The position numbers and the translations under genes are program-made. Below, piece by piece: positions 9,586 to 21,111 of a DNA stretch of 29,023 nucleotides (position 1 is the stretch's first letter; each line of letters starts with the position of its first letter). The stretch is from positions 3,134,558 through 3,163,580 of the forward strand of contig BFEA01000084.1 of assembly GCA_003427395.1 (NCBI GenBank), written 5' to 3'. The notes under the pieces were generated by a model that was given only the letters and a program-made list of their open reading frames with translations, made no database searches and was not told the origin of the DNA. The stretch comes from Chara braunii. Its lineage: Eukaryota; Streptophyta; Charophyceae; Charales; Characeae.

Positions 9586-10785
9586 TTGCGCAGAATCATG
9601 TTTAGGGTCAGAGACAAGGTAAGGAGAGCGGAGACAAGTGGGGAGATAGACAGGGGCCCGATTTTAGACAGGATAGAGCGCCCAGTTAAGCTTTGTCACT
9701 TCGACTATAGGGAACCCGAGTTCATTGGAGAAGATTGGGTGGAATTTACCATGCCTGGGCAAGCTGTTAGGCGAGGATATCTGGATAACGTAGATAAGGA
9801 GTGAAGATCTATCTTGTTGAGGTCGGGGGACTGGTTGCTGGTCGCGCCCCAGGTAGGGTGTGAGTTCGACAGGAGAGGCAGGCTAATAGAAGAATCCGTG
9901 GAATTAGCGGTCAGAGGCTTCCCTTACTATCAGTCTTCCGTTCTAGCGGACATAGTTTTCCAAGCCGTAGAACGAAGTCGCTGGGATCAGGTTTTAGGGG
10001 TAATTCCGAGTCTCGACTCTCATACTTGGGCAGACGAGGTAACAGCGCGACACATACTGTAGGAAGTGGTCGACAAGCTAAGGGGGAAGGAACGCTGCTA
10101 CGACAGGGACTATAGGTCGGTAGTGGTCTCGCTTCGACTGGCTAGAGAAGGGTTCTTGCCCCAACCCGAACAGGCTTTGAGGTTGTCCGTCCCGGGTTTC
10201 GTCTTGGAAGGATTTCTAGGGGGACTTGGCCACCTTATTGAGGTCTACCGAGCTTTCCTCGAGATTAGAAACCTTTTGAGGAGCAGTGACGAAGATCATG
10301 CCTACTACGCGCTCTAGAAGGAAGGGCCCAGGTTCGGGGAGTCGGCTTTGGAATTGGTAGAGCTAATTAGAGCTATTTCACCTAGAGATCTCAGAGAGGC
10401 ACCGAGGTTTGAGCAACCGGCCGAGTTCTGGACCGCTTTGGATAGAGCCCTGAGGGAGCCGCCGAGCCACCTAGCTGGTATTGTCGAGTTATACGGGACT
10501 CCTGGATACGACTCGTCGGTTAGGGAAGGTTCACTCATTGGGTTCTACGAACTCCGGACATACTACGAAGGGACAGAGGCAGTAAACGACGAGGACATAG
10601 ACTACAGGGAAGAAGATTGTGATATAGCCGAGTGGGAACGATTAAGGGACGACGACCGTGAAGAGTGGGAAGACGCCGCAACTTTTCCTAAGGAAAGGGT
10701 GGGGTACTTCAGGAGCGCTACCGAAATAGAAGAATATGTCGAGGGACGATGGTCACGACTGGGGGTCCGGATGAGCCTAGAGTGA
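9586..10785 (+). pseudogene. Unrecognised element ORF, broken by three in-frame stops
   Basis: One frame stays open over 1.2 kb apart from stops at 9802-9804 (TGA), 10060-10062 (TAG) and 10315-10317 (TAG); it ends with TGA at 10783-10785. Continuous sequence on either side of each stop suggests a single former ORF of about 400 residues. The C-terminal part (about 10570-10720) is strongly acidic, rich in Asp and Glu. No domain is recognised. All three internal stops could come from CGA or CAG by one C-to-T change. It lies between the leader ORF and the repeated X-Y modules. Confidence 0.5.
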
Positions 10786-10852
10786 CCTCGGTGAAGCTGC
10801 CTGTGAGGACGAACGCGCAGAAGAGTAACGATAAAAGGATAGCAAATGAAAA

Positions 10853-11707
10853 ATGTCATGTTATTGCCCTAGGGTCACAGCGGCCCTAGACGCCTTAGTC
10901 CCTATTACTAGCGGGGGGGCGTTTCCTTACAAAATAGAAAGCTGTATATCACTGGAGGAATGCCAGGCTCCTGGGAAAGCCCATGTCTTTGTGGTAAAAC
11001 ACCTTGATATAGGGGAATACGACATTAGACCCGATATACCCGTATTGAGAGAGAGGGGAACTGAACGAGAGTCGCTTAGAAACTGGATTAAAATCGTCAT
11101 CAGCCAGGAAAGGAAAGAATCAGAAAGGAGAGGAAAGAAAGTAATCAGTGACTCATCACCGGTTCTATTCTATGGGGTTCCAGAACCTAGTCTACCTAAA
11201 AGTTTTACTGACAGCAAGAACTGGGAGCCTTTAATTAATATGTCGCTCAGAGCATGGGGTCAGTAGGATGCTGGGTCTTAGGGAACAATTCTCCTTCAGG
11301 GCTATCGTGGAAGAGAGAATGGTAAAAATTGACGGCACCCTCCGAATTCCTGATATAGATCTCTTTGGGTTTGAAGAGCTTCAACCCATACAACCTTATT
11401 TGGATCGTATGAGGGAGTCGGCTTTGAGGGTAATTACCAACCAAACCGAGATCAGTTATCTACTGAAGGTAGAAAGACTAGGGACCTCTGGGAAAAAATA
11501 CTATCGTCTGGTTAGGGAACGAGCCTGGTTGTGTTAGGCGGGCGTGGCAAAAGAATGCTGGGTCATAAACGAGTAAGGCATAAGAATTCTGCAGAGAAAT
11601 TCGAAGAGTGGGATAATAAGATCATCGCTGGGAACCGACCGCCACAAGAGAAGTTTGATGCGGTGTGTGCATCCTTGAGTACCCTAGGAAGAAGGGAGGA
11701 GTTTCCG
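10853..11707 (+). pseudogene. Unrecognised element ORFs, first copy of X-Y module pair, cut by gap
   Basis: The first frame (10853-11266, 137 residues, module X1) has PYKI, EYD, a Trp, YGVPEP and NWEPLIN. After a frame change, 11268-11537 (module Y1) has FSF, SYLLKV and SGKK...RLVRER. A third frame runs from 11531 into the assembly gap. The same X-then-Y order recurs at 12543-13933, where Y leads into gag, so this seems to be a duplicated N-terminal gag-type segment. The similarity is by eye and diverged. No known family is recognised. The frame changes indicate decay. Confidence 0.45.
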
Positions 11708-12092
11708 NNNNNNNNNNNNNNNNNNNNNNNNNNNNNNNNNNNNNNNNNNNNNNNNNNNNNNNNNNNNNNNNNNNNNNNNNNNNNNNNNNNNNNNNNNNNN
11801 NNNNNNNNNNNNNNNNNNNNNNNNNNNNNNNNNNNNNNNNNNNNNNNNNNNNNNNNNNNNNNNNNNNNNNNNNNNNNNNNNNNNNNNNNNNNNNNNNNNN
11901 NNNNNNNNNNNNNNNNNNNNNNNNNNNNNNNNNNNNNNNNNNNNNNNNNNNNNNNNNNNNNNNNNNNNNNNNNNNNNNNNNNNNNNNNNNNNNNNNNNNN
12001 NNNNNNNNNNNNNNNNNNNNNNNNNNNNNNNNNNNNNNNNNNNNNNNNNNNNNNNNNNNNNNNNNNNNNNNNNNNNNNNNNNNNNNNNNNNN
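11708..12092. other. Assembly gap, 385 N
   Basis: Unknown sequence; the real gap length may differ. It interrupts the element's extra-ORF region. Confidence 0.99.
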
Positions 12093-12134
12093 GAGGTTTA
12101 ATAATTGATTTCATAAACCGGCACCATAACCCGA

Positions 12135-12464
12135 ATGGCCAGAGGAAACGAGAATAGGCAGCTTGGAGGGGATATATCAAGTGAACTAAGACAGCGTGAT
12201 CATGATAGGTGGAGATCCCAAGAGTTGCTCAGACTTTTGACGGAATGGACTCAGGAGGACTTGCATACTCTAAGCACGATGATCTGTAGGCGAGTTCGAT
12301 CTAATGAAACAGGGTTGATAGAGATTAAGAGAGGAGCCTCTTGCCTTCGAGATCAAGAAGGGGAACTCTACCTTGACACAGGCCTGTTCGGAGTAGAAGG
12401 TGAGCACGAGATAAAAGACGACAGAGGAAGATTGATTGGAGTCGTGAGGGCAGTGGAGGAGTAG
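12135..12464 (+). CDS. Unrecognised element ORF (109 residues)
   Basis: This short open frame after the gap starts MARGNENRQLGG. It is charged, rich in Arg and Glu, and probably helical in its first half (ELLRLLTEW). No family is recognised. It is probably a piece of the same decayed pre-gag polyprotein as its neighbours rather than an independent gene, and the start may be artificial. Confidence 0.35.
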   Translation: MARGNENRQLGGDISSELRQRDHDRWRSQELLRLLTEWTQEDLHTLSTMICRRVRSNETGLIEIKRGASCLRDQEGELYLDTGLFGVEGEHEIKDDRGRLIGVVRAVEE

Positions 12465-12542
12465 TGCAAGGAAGACCAAGAAAGAGAACACTTCCAAGAC
12501 CAAGAGCAGGATTAGAAGCCATGCTAGGGGACTTGACCAAGG

Positions 12543-13004
12543 ATGAGGAGGTGGAGGAAACTAGATGAGGGGAAGTCGAGGAAGTTGGTCCATTCCCTTA
12601 ACTCTATATCGAAGAGAGCAGTGATCCCATATGAGATCGTGAGATACGAAGGTCTAAAAAGTCAGGGATGGGGGATTGATGATATGTATGTCATCACCTA
12701 CTACTTCATCAACCTTGATGAATATGATGTGGGAACATACGTGCCGCAACATAGGTTTAAGGAAGACGAAAAAGGTCGTTGTTGGCAACGGGCCTCGAAC
12801 ATAGTGCATGACGAGAAGAGAAGACTCCAACAATTAAGGACGAAATTCTCGTGGAGTACCTACGTAAGGCCTTTCATTGGAATACCGTCGCCACCAATTG
12901 AAGAGCTTACGCTCGCTAACAATGAATGGTCGGTCGTAATAAACCTCATATGGAAGGTGAAGAGGGCACAAAACGAACTCAATAATGCCGGGAGCAGTAA
13001 CTGA
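12543..13004 (+). pseudogene. Module X2 of the duplicated pre-gag segment
   Basis: The 153-residue frame shares an ordered set of positions with X1 at 10853: PYEI, a hydrophobic stretch ending in EYDV, a Trp about 20 residues later, IGIPSP, and NEW followed by VIN. These correspond to PYKI, EYDI, W, YGVPEP, NWEPLIN in X1. The fold and function are unknown. I list it as a pseudogene because the surrounding reading frame is broken downstream. Confidence 0.45.
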
Positions 13005-13014
13005 TGAAGAGGAA

Positions 13015-13524
13015 GTGAATCGGGTATTCTTCGCAGGGACTATAACTTCGATTATTCGGATCCGAACCTCTAGAACACTAGACACAAATTAGATTCCGAC
13101 GATTAGCACAAGAAGCTATACAGCGCGAAAGACCAAGGGCACTAGCACAAGTTAGAAAAGAGAATCGCATAGCCTACAGTGTGATGATCTGGGCCGAAGG
13201 ATTGATGAAGTGCGAGATAGAGAAGGAAGAGACAATTCAAGAAGCACGAACACACGTGTAAGGGGAAGAGATCCAAAAATTGATGCCATCTTAGAAGTAT
13301 ACTTAGACCCAATTGCGAGGAAGGTCGAAAAGTCGCTAGCAAAATATCATGAATGGCGTGGTTCTACGGACGAAGCCGACTTAAATAGACTGGAAAAAAA
13401 CGTCGAACGTCTTGTCGCAATCTATAGAGAAGAAATGGAGAACATTATAGGATGGCGAAATGATTTCATTGCCAGACTTCTGAAGCAAGACCGAGAAGAC
13501 ACTAACAAACAAAGGAATGGTTAA
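13015..13524 (+). pseudogene. Frame-broken helical segment between X2 and Y2
   Basis: Three successive frames carry plausible coding sequence, the last being 13210-13524 (ending KQRNG). That part is highly charged with regular Leu/Ile/Val spacing (KIDAILEVYLDPIARKVEKS and onward), suggesting a coiled coil. No family is recognised. It is probably one former ORF now broken by frameshifts, linking X2 to Y2. Confidence 0.4.
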
Positions 13525-14160
13525 TGTCGAACCTAGAAGGCAAAAATTTAGTATCTCAGGCAGAGCAGAAACAGAAGGGTCCTTAGTACAAGTCGTGGTG
13601 GAAGCAGTACATAATGAGCAATTAAGCCAAGAAGAGGAAACCGAGTGCGCCACAAAAGCAGTAATAGAAGCCAGAAAGTGTGTCATCTGGAAAGCTGCAG
13701 GAAAGCTCTTTCTTGTAAAAATACAAATCCTCACTGTAAACCCTAGCGGACAAACAATCCCACGCACCTGGAGAGAACCGATAGCCACATCTGTAGAAAA
13801 ATTAAGAGAGGACGCTCGAGCTCTAGGAGAACTCGCCAACGTAATAGTTGATGGCATATCCTTAAATACGTTGCAGGCTAACTCACGCTACTTACAAACT
13901 GCTTTAGCTACCGCCTTAGTCGTCAAAGCTTAAGGGAAAGACGAGGATTTCAACACATAGCAAGAGCTACTAGAAAAATCGACAGAAAGAGTTAAAGTTG
14001 CCTTGGATCAACTTCTGGAAGAGTGAAAAAAAAATATGGATGCGGAAGGAGTCTATCTATCTTCGATAGGCGGCGAAGTCAAAACACAAGAATCAAGGAC
14101 GAGCACCCCAGTTAGGAAAATGACAACTGATGTCACAAAGGATGCCGAAAAAATTGAGGA
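13517..14160 (+). pseudogene. Module Y2, N-terminal region of gag
   Basis: The frame runs from 13517 (MVNVEPRRQKFSISG) with stops at 13931-13933 (TAA), 13958-13960 (TAG) and 14024-14026 (TGA). It stays coding-like up to about 14160, where it shifts into the gag capsid frame. Module Y2 shares FSI, a KLFLVKI-type strand and SGQ...RTWRE with Y1. Its continuity with gag suggests the X-Y modules are N-terminal parts of the Gag polyprotein. Confidence 0.5.
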
Positions 14161-15950
14161 AGACCCTAAAAGAGTTAGAAACTACAGCCACAGAACTCGA
14201 GGAACACACTTCGAAGAGTGAATGGTGGAGGAAAGACGTTCTAAACAGAAATAGAGTAGCCCAATTCTCGGATCCCGGTACAAGAGAACCATATAGGGAA
14301 ACCACGAGCCAACCTTACAGAATGGCATACGCACCAGACTCCTACGTATCCCCCTTCCAGGGAGCACGAGCCTTCCAATTACCGACACTTTCCGGAATCC
14401 AAACAATCTTCACAGGGAAGAATGTTTCAGAATTTTTAGACAACTGGGAGGTACTGGGGATGAGAGCGGAATTGAGCGATCAGGAGATGATTATAAATCT
14501 ACTCCACCACACAGCCCCCAAGATAGATCGCGAAGTCAGAGAAGCCATTCCGGACAGTTGGCGTTGGCTAATATTCAGAGAAAGGATTACAAGAATCTTC
14601 ACATGGGATGAAACATCCTATTCAATAGAGGATCTAAAAGAAATGAAAAAACAGGACGACGAGAGTCTAGTAGCATTCGCAAGGAGATATGAGAAGGCTT
14701 CGAAACCTCTAGTAGAAGGTGGATTTATGGGCGAAATAGAAAGGTGCGGAATATTCCTAGAATTTATGTGTCGAGAAAAGCGAGACAAGATTATGAGGGA
14801 TCTTCCTTCTAAGGTAACGTTCAACCAAGTCAAAGCTTTAACCCATGACACCGAAGGCCAAAGCGAGAAAGCACACCTCGCGAGGGTTCTTGACAACCTA
14901 GGAAAAGGCGTAACCACAGAAAAGGGAGGAGGAAAATTGCAATTCGAGAATAGGAGACCCAGAACCGAAGGAAGGGACACCTACGCGAGCTCACCTAGAA
15001 GAGGGAACACAGCCAAAAACGAGGACGAATGGAGAAAATGAAACAGGAGTGACTGGAAAAGAAACGACGCGGAATGGGAAACCTCCAAGTGGTCAAATAC
15101 AAAGGATAACAGATGGAAGCCAAGAGATGAGATAGAAGCAAAAAGACCAGACAGACGAGAAGAGGAGATGGCAAGACAGATAGAAGTACTAAAGGCGGCA
15201 GCAGAGAGATTGCAAAGTAATAACCAGAGAAAGGAGGAAAACCCTGTCCGGACCACGCGAGACAAAACCGACCCTAGCCCAAAGCGAACGTGGAATGATA
15301 AAGCATGTATATACTGCGGAGACGAAGACCACCGCAAAAGAGATTGCCAAGCAATGTTAGATGCACTAAAAGAAGGGATCATTGAACTCGACGATCGAAA
15401 ATACGTCATTTGGGCAAATGAAGGCAAACCGGTACCCTTCCTATCCTCGATGAAGATTAATGTAGACATCCGAAGGAGGAGGATGAATGAAGCAAAGAGA
15501 AAGCAATCCGAGGATCAATTACCAGCCAAAATCTTCCAAGTCACCTTCGAAGATGATTTCGACGAACCACCAGAAAGCCCAGGCATAAGAATTTCATCCA
15601 TTAAGTTTGAAGAGGCGGAAAATAACGGAGAAGTCTACGTACGTACCCACGGCATCGGCGAGCTCGGCGAGTCAAGCAACACAAAGAAAAAGGATCAAGA
15701 TCAACCTATGATAGACGACCAAATTGAGTCGCCCAAGTCACAACAATCCCCTAGAAAACGAGCAGTTAAGAAGTTTCACTTTAAAAGCTCGCTAGACGAA
15801 GTCGATTTACGAGAACCTTTAAGAAGGGCCATGGATATGCCAATTCCTATCACCCTCAACAATTTCATAGCAGACTGTGTTCCGACAAGGGATGAATTAA
15901 TAGGCATGATGAGGAAAACTAAAGTACCACTACAAGAGACAACTTCTTGA
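14130..15950 (+). pseudogene. gag: capsid-like region plus CCHC zinc knuckle
   Basis: One frame runs through this stretch with a TGA at 15039-15041 and ends at TGA 15948-15950. The N-terminal half looks like a retrotransposon Gag capsid (FLDNWEVLGMRAELSDQEMI, then DESLVAFARRYEKASKPLV, with helical spacing). A basic region follows, then one zinc knuckle near 15307-15348, reading CIYCGDEDHRKRDC (C-x2-C-x4-H-x4-C), which binds nucleic acid during packaging. The C-terminal third is acidic then basic. The protease continues in the same frame after 15950, so that stop may be either decay or a natural gag-pro boundary. It is the capsid gene of this element. Confidence 0.85.
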
Positions 15951-16700
15951 CAACAGAAGGAGGAGGTGAAAACCTCAGTCCTAACGGCACTAATCGAAGG
16001 AAACAAACCAGTACAAACAACCGAAGGCGGAAGCAACTACTTTTACGTCCTTGTCAGTGGAAAGCTCAATGTCACAGTCAATGGCATAGGGATGGAGGCT
16101 ATAGTCGACGACGGGTCCGAGTCCACCGTTTGTGAGGACAAAGTGTTCAGAAACCTTTGCTTAGAGGTAGACAGGAGTGTAGCTATGACCATGATATCCG
16201 CTAACAAACTCAAACAACCTGCACTCGGGGTATGCCACAAAGCCAAGATAGTGGTTGCAGGAGTTGAGGTCACTGTGCCCGTTTTTACAGTTGAGAACTG
16301 CTCGTCGGAAATAATTCTTGGAAGAACATGGCTGACACGGGTAAATGCCACCACCGAAAATAAACGAGACGGAAGTCAGACGGTTACCATCGATGGACCT
16401 CAAGGTAGCAGGCTTACCTTGAAGACCGTGAATGAATTTGACAACCGTCACAAGATCTCATTACAAAACAAAGGACGACTGGACACAAGAAGTTTCAAAA
16501 TGATATCTGAAGTTCTTACACTAGGACCGCATGAAGTAAGAGGAAACAAAATTGACGTTGAAGACATAGAAACTAAGTATGTGGTAGACGGAACAGTCTA
16601 TGAGAAAGAGGCTGACGACGAGGAATTCGGTGGATGTATAAAGCTTTCTTTTTTGGAGGAATTCCCCCACACGGCGGGAGAAAGAGATACAAAAGTGTAG
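15951..16700 (+). pseudogene. Retropepsin-type aspartic protease domain
   Basis: This is in frame with gag. The active-site region reads AIVDDGSEST near 16098-16127, with Asp-Asp-Gly where D-T/S-G is commoner. The second signature, ILGRTWL, lies about 70 residues downstream, near 16312-16332. That is the normal spacing for the protease that cuts the Gag-Pol polyprotein in Ty3/gypsy elements. A linker follows. The frame ends at TAG 16698-16700, but coding sequence continues into RT two bases out of register, with the shift near 16680. Confidence 0.85.
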
Positions 16701-18322
16701 CCCAAAAAGTCAAGCCAGTCGCTGTCAGTCATGATAGGACTGGGGAAATAGGGATCACTGAAGAAGAAATTACTCAGATGATCCGGGAACGAAAAACTAC
16801 TGAAGGGCAGAGAACCACTGAACTCAGGTTAAAAAAAATAGATATAGGCGACGGAAACATAATGAAAAAAGAGAAAGAACTCATAATAGAAACATTAAGA
16901 TCATGCGACAAGGCAGTAGTCTTTTGTGGCGCAGAAAGAGGGTGAATAGATCCACGATATGTTAAACCTGCCAGAATCTATACGGTTCCTCATACTCCAT
17001 GAAACTATGCGGGATGGAAGTGTGCGCAAAAGGAAAAGGAGATGATAGTAGACTACCTGAAGAAGAAAATAAGGACATTCGTAGCGGAACCCTATGAGAG
17101 CGCCTACGCCAATCGCTGGTTCTTCATAAGGAAATCAAACGATAAACTACGATAAATATAGGACTTACAGAAGACAAACAAGGTCACAGTGAGAGATTTT
17201 GGTTCAATCCCAAACGCGGATCTTCTATCCGAAGGCTCAGCAGGACGTTCGATTTATTCAGTCTGCGATCTTTTTTCGGGACATGATGAAATACCGCTAG
17301 ACTACAGAGATCGACATCTAACTGCGATGCATACACCATTAGGCTTAGTTCAAATGATAGTGGTACCGATGGGATGGACTAACGGTGTCGCTGTCTTTCA
17401 GAGAGCGATGGTCGCCGTTCTAGGGGAGCTCATACCAAATCTGGTAGAGGTTTTCCTCAACGACTTCCCGATCAAAGGACCATACGACAAAGATGAAACA
17501 GAGGTAAGACCAGGAGTGAGAAATTTCGTAGCCACTCATGCGGAAGATATAAAGAAAGTACTAGTGAAGTAAGAGAATGCAAACCTTACGGTCAGTGGAA
17601 CAAAAAGCAGATGGGCGGTATCCTCTATGAAGATATTAGGTTACATCTGCGACAAGGATGACAGACGCCCGGATCCGGCAAAGCTAGAAAAACTTTTGAA
17701 ATGACCAACACCCCTCAGACGTATTAGTGACATACGTCAGTTTCTAGGAGTTGTCGGATTCTGGAGGAATTTCATAAAAGGCTATGCTGCAAAGGCCGAA
17801 CCCCTTCGAAAGCTCTTGCGCAAGGGAGTAGAATGGCAATGGACGAGTGAACAAGAGGATACAGTAAGAACGTTAAAAGATGAGTTTAAGGAAGGAGGTC
17901 AAGTTCTTGGGGTACCTTACTTCGAGGACGAGGAAAATCGGTCATTCGTCGTATGTACGGACGCGGGACCTGCCTCTGTTGGTGGAGTCTTAGCTCAAAA
18001 GGATCAGGCCGGCAATGAGAGGCCCCTCAGATTCGAAAGTAAGACCTTAAACGCCACCGGAAGGAACTACTCACAATTTAAGAAAGAAGTTATAGGAGTC
18101 TTACATTGTTTAAATATTTTTCGACATTATATTTACGGGCGAAGGTTCGTGCTGCGGGTCGATCCGACGGCAGTGGCAGCTGTCTTACAAAAAGACTTCT
18201 CATTGACAGATCCAACAATCACCAGATGGCTCATGCATATAAGGATGTTTGATTACGTAGTAGAGCGAATATCCGGAGCTAAGAACTCAGTTGTTGATGG
18301 TCTCTCGCGAATCCCTCTAGAA
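16650..18322 (+). pseudogene. Reverse transcriptase plus RNase H, decayed
   Basis: In a single frame, RT begins near 16950 (CDLFSGHDEIPL near 17264-17300, TPLGL and PMGWTN near 17335-17385). The catalytic YxDD box is replaced by FLND near 17452-17465, so one metal-binding Asp is lost. RNase H follows from about 17940, with TDAGPASVGGVL, KEVIGVLHCLNIFRHY and RVDPTAVAAVL, and ends in VVDGLSRIPLE at 18322. Stops lie at 16943-16945, 17000-17002, 17153-17155, 17159-17161, 17570-17572 and 17702-17704. The one at 17702 falls where gypsy RTs have the Trp of W-PTP. Coding stops exactly where the inverted block begins; its integrase continuation is found on the minus strand near 22972. Confidence 0.92.
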
Positions 18323-19400
18323 ACGGTAAAATGTCCGCTCGGTAAAATATCCGCTCGATAAAATGCCCGATCGGTAAAAGTGATCGTTCGGTAAAACGTC
18401 CGCTCAGTAATATCCCCGCTCGGTAAAATGTCCGCTCGATAAAATGTCCGCTCGGTAAAGTACCCACCCGGTAAATGTATCCGCTCGGTAAATGTATCCG
18501 CTGAGTAAACGAGTCCGCCCGGTAAAAGAATCTGCCCTGTAATGTGGCTGCTCGATAAAATACCCAGCCGATAAAGTTCGCCCGGTAAATGTATCCGCTC
18601 GGCAAATATGCCCGCTCAGTAAACGAGTCCGCCCGATAAAAGAATCCGCCCGGTACAGTGACCCTCCCGCAAGGCGCTGTCCCGGTAAAGTGCTCTTCCG
18701 TAAAACACCCCTTCGGTAAAACACCCTGCGGTAAAGTGTTCCCTCTCCCCTCTTCGGTGAAATGCCCCCTTGACTGGATAGCGCCCAAAGTCCGCTTAGA
18801 CTGATGGCCTGTCACACGCTCGAAGAGCCCGTTCGGTCCGCGAGAGGTAAAGTACCCAGTGATTCGACGGCCCAAAGGCCCGGCTCGGCCCAGTGGTTTA
18901 ACCACGTGAAAAGCCTCTCGCTCGATGTCCGCTTGTGCCTGATAACCCCCGTTCATATAACCCAGACCGCGCCCTGTCGCCCTACACCTTGTATCCCAAC
19001 TGGGCCCGACAGGGTGCGCACTACCAGCTCGCTAATCCGATCATCCGCGACTGTACGCAGATCCGAGATTGTTTGTGTACAAACTCCTCCGACTGTTCAC
19101 CGAGCGCACAAATGCGCGCACTGCAATGCTCACGGTACAGCGCCCCCCGCTATCCAAGCAAAACACAAGTACGCGGGTGCTCCCGTCCGCCCGCGTGAAC
19201 GTGTAGATGCGAAGAGGCGTGACCCCCATTCGGATCGGCTGGTGCGCGGTCGTGTGCCACATGAACGCTCCGGAGCACACCGTTGCCCCTCCCTTCCTGT
19301 CTCGATGGTGCGCGGTGGGTGCCCGCTAGCGCTCAGCTCCCCCGCCTCTTCCCGCAGTAGCGCACTGGTGCGCGTGTGCGTGCTCTCATGCGCTCTGTCC

Positions 19401-19600
19401 CGACCAGACCGCGTGGCTCACGCGTGTGCGCGCGCTTAGGCGCGCTGTCTTGACCAAGCCGCGTGGCTCACGCATGTGCGCACGCTTAGGCGCGCTGTCT
19501 TGACCAACCCGCGTGACTCACGCGTGTGCGCGCGCTTAGGCGCGCTGTCTCGACCAACCCGCGTGACTCACGCGTGTGCAAGCGCTTAGGCGCGCTGTCT
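19401..19600 (-). repeat. Four tandem 50-bp units in the 3' LTR
   Basis: Units begin at 19401, 19451, 19501 and 19551 (plus-strand coordinates), each ending CGCGCTGTCT or similar. They are homologous to the three units at 6070-6219. Confidence 0.88.
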
Positions 19601-20427
19601 CGACCCTCCCCAAGTACGTGAGTGCGCGCGCAGTTGCGCGCTGCCCTCAGCGCCCGACCCCGCAAGTGAGTGGTGCGCGCGCAAGCTTTGGTGCCCGATC
19701 CTGCAGAAGCACGAGCGCTCGCGCGGTTGCGCGTGATTGCCCGTCTCGTCCCAATCAGCAGTGCGTGAACGAGCGGGATTGTGCGCAGTCGTCCCCCCTG
19801 TCCCGTTCCGTAGTGCGCAGGTGCGCGCAGGTGCTCCCGCAGGTGCACAAACATGCGCGCAGTGATGCGCAGTGTCCCCCTTCCGGGCCTTCCCTGCAGT
19901 CGGGCGCGGGTGCGAGTGTGTTGGTGCACCCGAGCTCCTCCGCTCTCTCCCGCTTGCACGCTGTGTGCAGGCTGGTGTGTGCTCCCTCGCTCTCTCTCAT
20001 CACCCGCAGGCGCGCGTGGTCCCCCTTGCAGATCTCTCCCTATGAGCGCAGGTGCGCTCAGGTGCGCGCTATTCTCCCTCGGTTCTTCCCTTCACGCACG
20101 GGTGGGCGCAGGTGCGCGCGGCTCCCCCTGTGGCTCTGTCCCTTCGCGTGCAGATAGTCTTCGTCCGCGCTTCGTTCGTGTGTGACGCATGAGCTTCGTC
20201 TGCGCCTCGTCTGTGAGTGCCTAATGTCTCGTGGTGCCCCGCTCCTCTCCTGTGCGTCTGTCCTCTGTACGTGCGAAGTCTCGTCCTTCTCTCTCTCTCC
20301 CGTACCTGTCTGTCGTGCGGGCACTCTTCCTGTGCGCTCTTGCCGTGCGCCTGAGGTCCGTCTCCCCGTAGTCCCGTGCGCCTGAAGCTCGCACGTCCCG
20401 AATGTCCCGTGCCTGGGCCCGGTTCGG

Positions 20428-20435
20428 CTTATATG
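20428..20435 (-). promoter_or_regulatory. TATA-like box of the inverted 3' LTR
   Basis: CATATAAG on the minus strand is identical to 5345-5352 and sits in the same surroundings (GAGCATATAAGCCGAACCG). Conservation in both LTRs supports function. Confidence 0.5.
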
Positions 20436-21111
20436 CTCTGTCGGGCCCTTCTCGGAGTACGAACCTTGGTCCTCCTGTGTTCTGTGGCAGCCGACAACTT
20501 GCAGCGCCCCGGTACCGACCCTATGCCCGAGCCTGATTGGGCCTTCGAAAAGTCCCTGGAGAAAAGGGCCTTCCCGTCGGGAACTGGGCCCCTTGCAGTG
20601 CCCTGGTATCGCTGTCCCAGGCCTGCCCGGGCCTATGCGGTCCCCACGCAGCAGTGGTACCGCTCTTAGGGGAAAATCCAGGCGGCCCCCATACGTGAAA
20701 ATAGGGCCCATCACTCAATCAATCCTAGGCGAGCCCCACATCCTAGCGGGACAGCCCCTTCGGAAGAGAATTCGACTGGCCCAATGGCCTCTTGCCCGCG
20801 GTGTCGGCCCGTGCCATGGTCGGTGAGTCCCGACCGGATAAAGTAGGCCCCTTGTTTGCATCGCCAGTCCGCTTCATGGTCGGTGTGTCCCGGCCATGTA
20901 AAAATAACGTCGAGCGATGAAATCTCCGCGCCGTTCTCCGACATGTCGTCTCACCGCATGGTTGATAATTGTTGGTAACCCCGTCGGTCCCAGTGTCGGT
21001 CCATCTCATGGTCGATGAAGCCCGACCAGGTAGAATACTGTCGAGTGGGGTTGTCGTCGCGTACCCTCTGAAAGGAAGTAAAGGGCGGCGTAGCATTGTA
21101 GCCGCCCGACA

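Larger units (their letters stand above)
18324..21111 (-). repeat. 3' LTR, first part, in inverted orientation
   Basis: The minus strand from 21111 (TGTCGGGCGG) to 18324 matches 4654-7327 of the 5' LTR. It is about 110 bp longer, mainly from an extra segment near 19610-19735 and an extra 50-bp unit. Translated stretches match closely (FTEEHFTGTAPCGR in both) with scattered substitutions. Confidence 0.92.

Noticed and set aside
4654-21111. Interpreting the inverted LTR copies as terminal inverted repeats of a DNA transposon
   Set aside because: The primer site, polypurine tract, gag-pol genes and the un-inverted last part of the 3' LTR show an LTR retrotransposon with an internal inversion.
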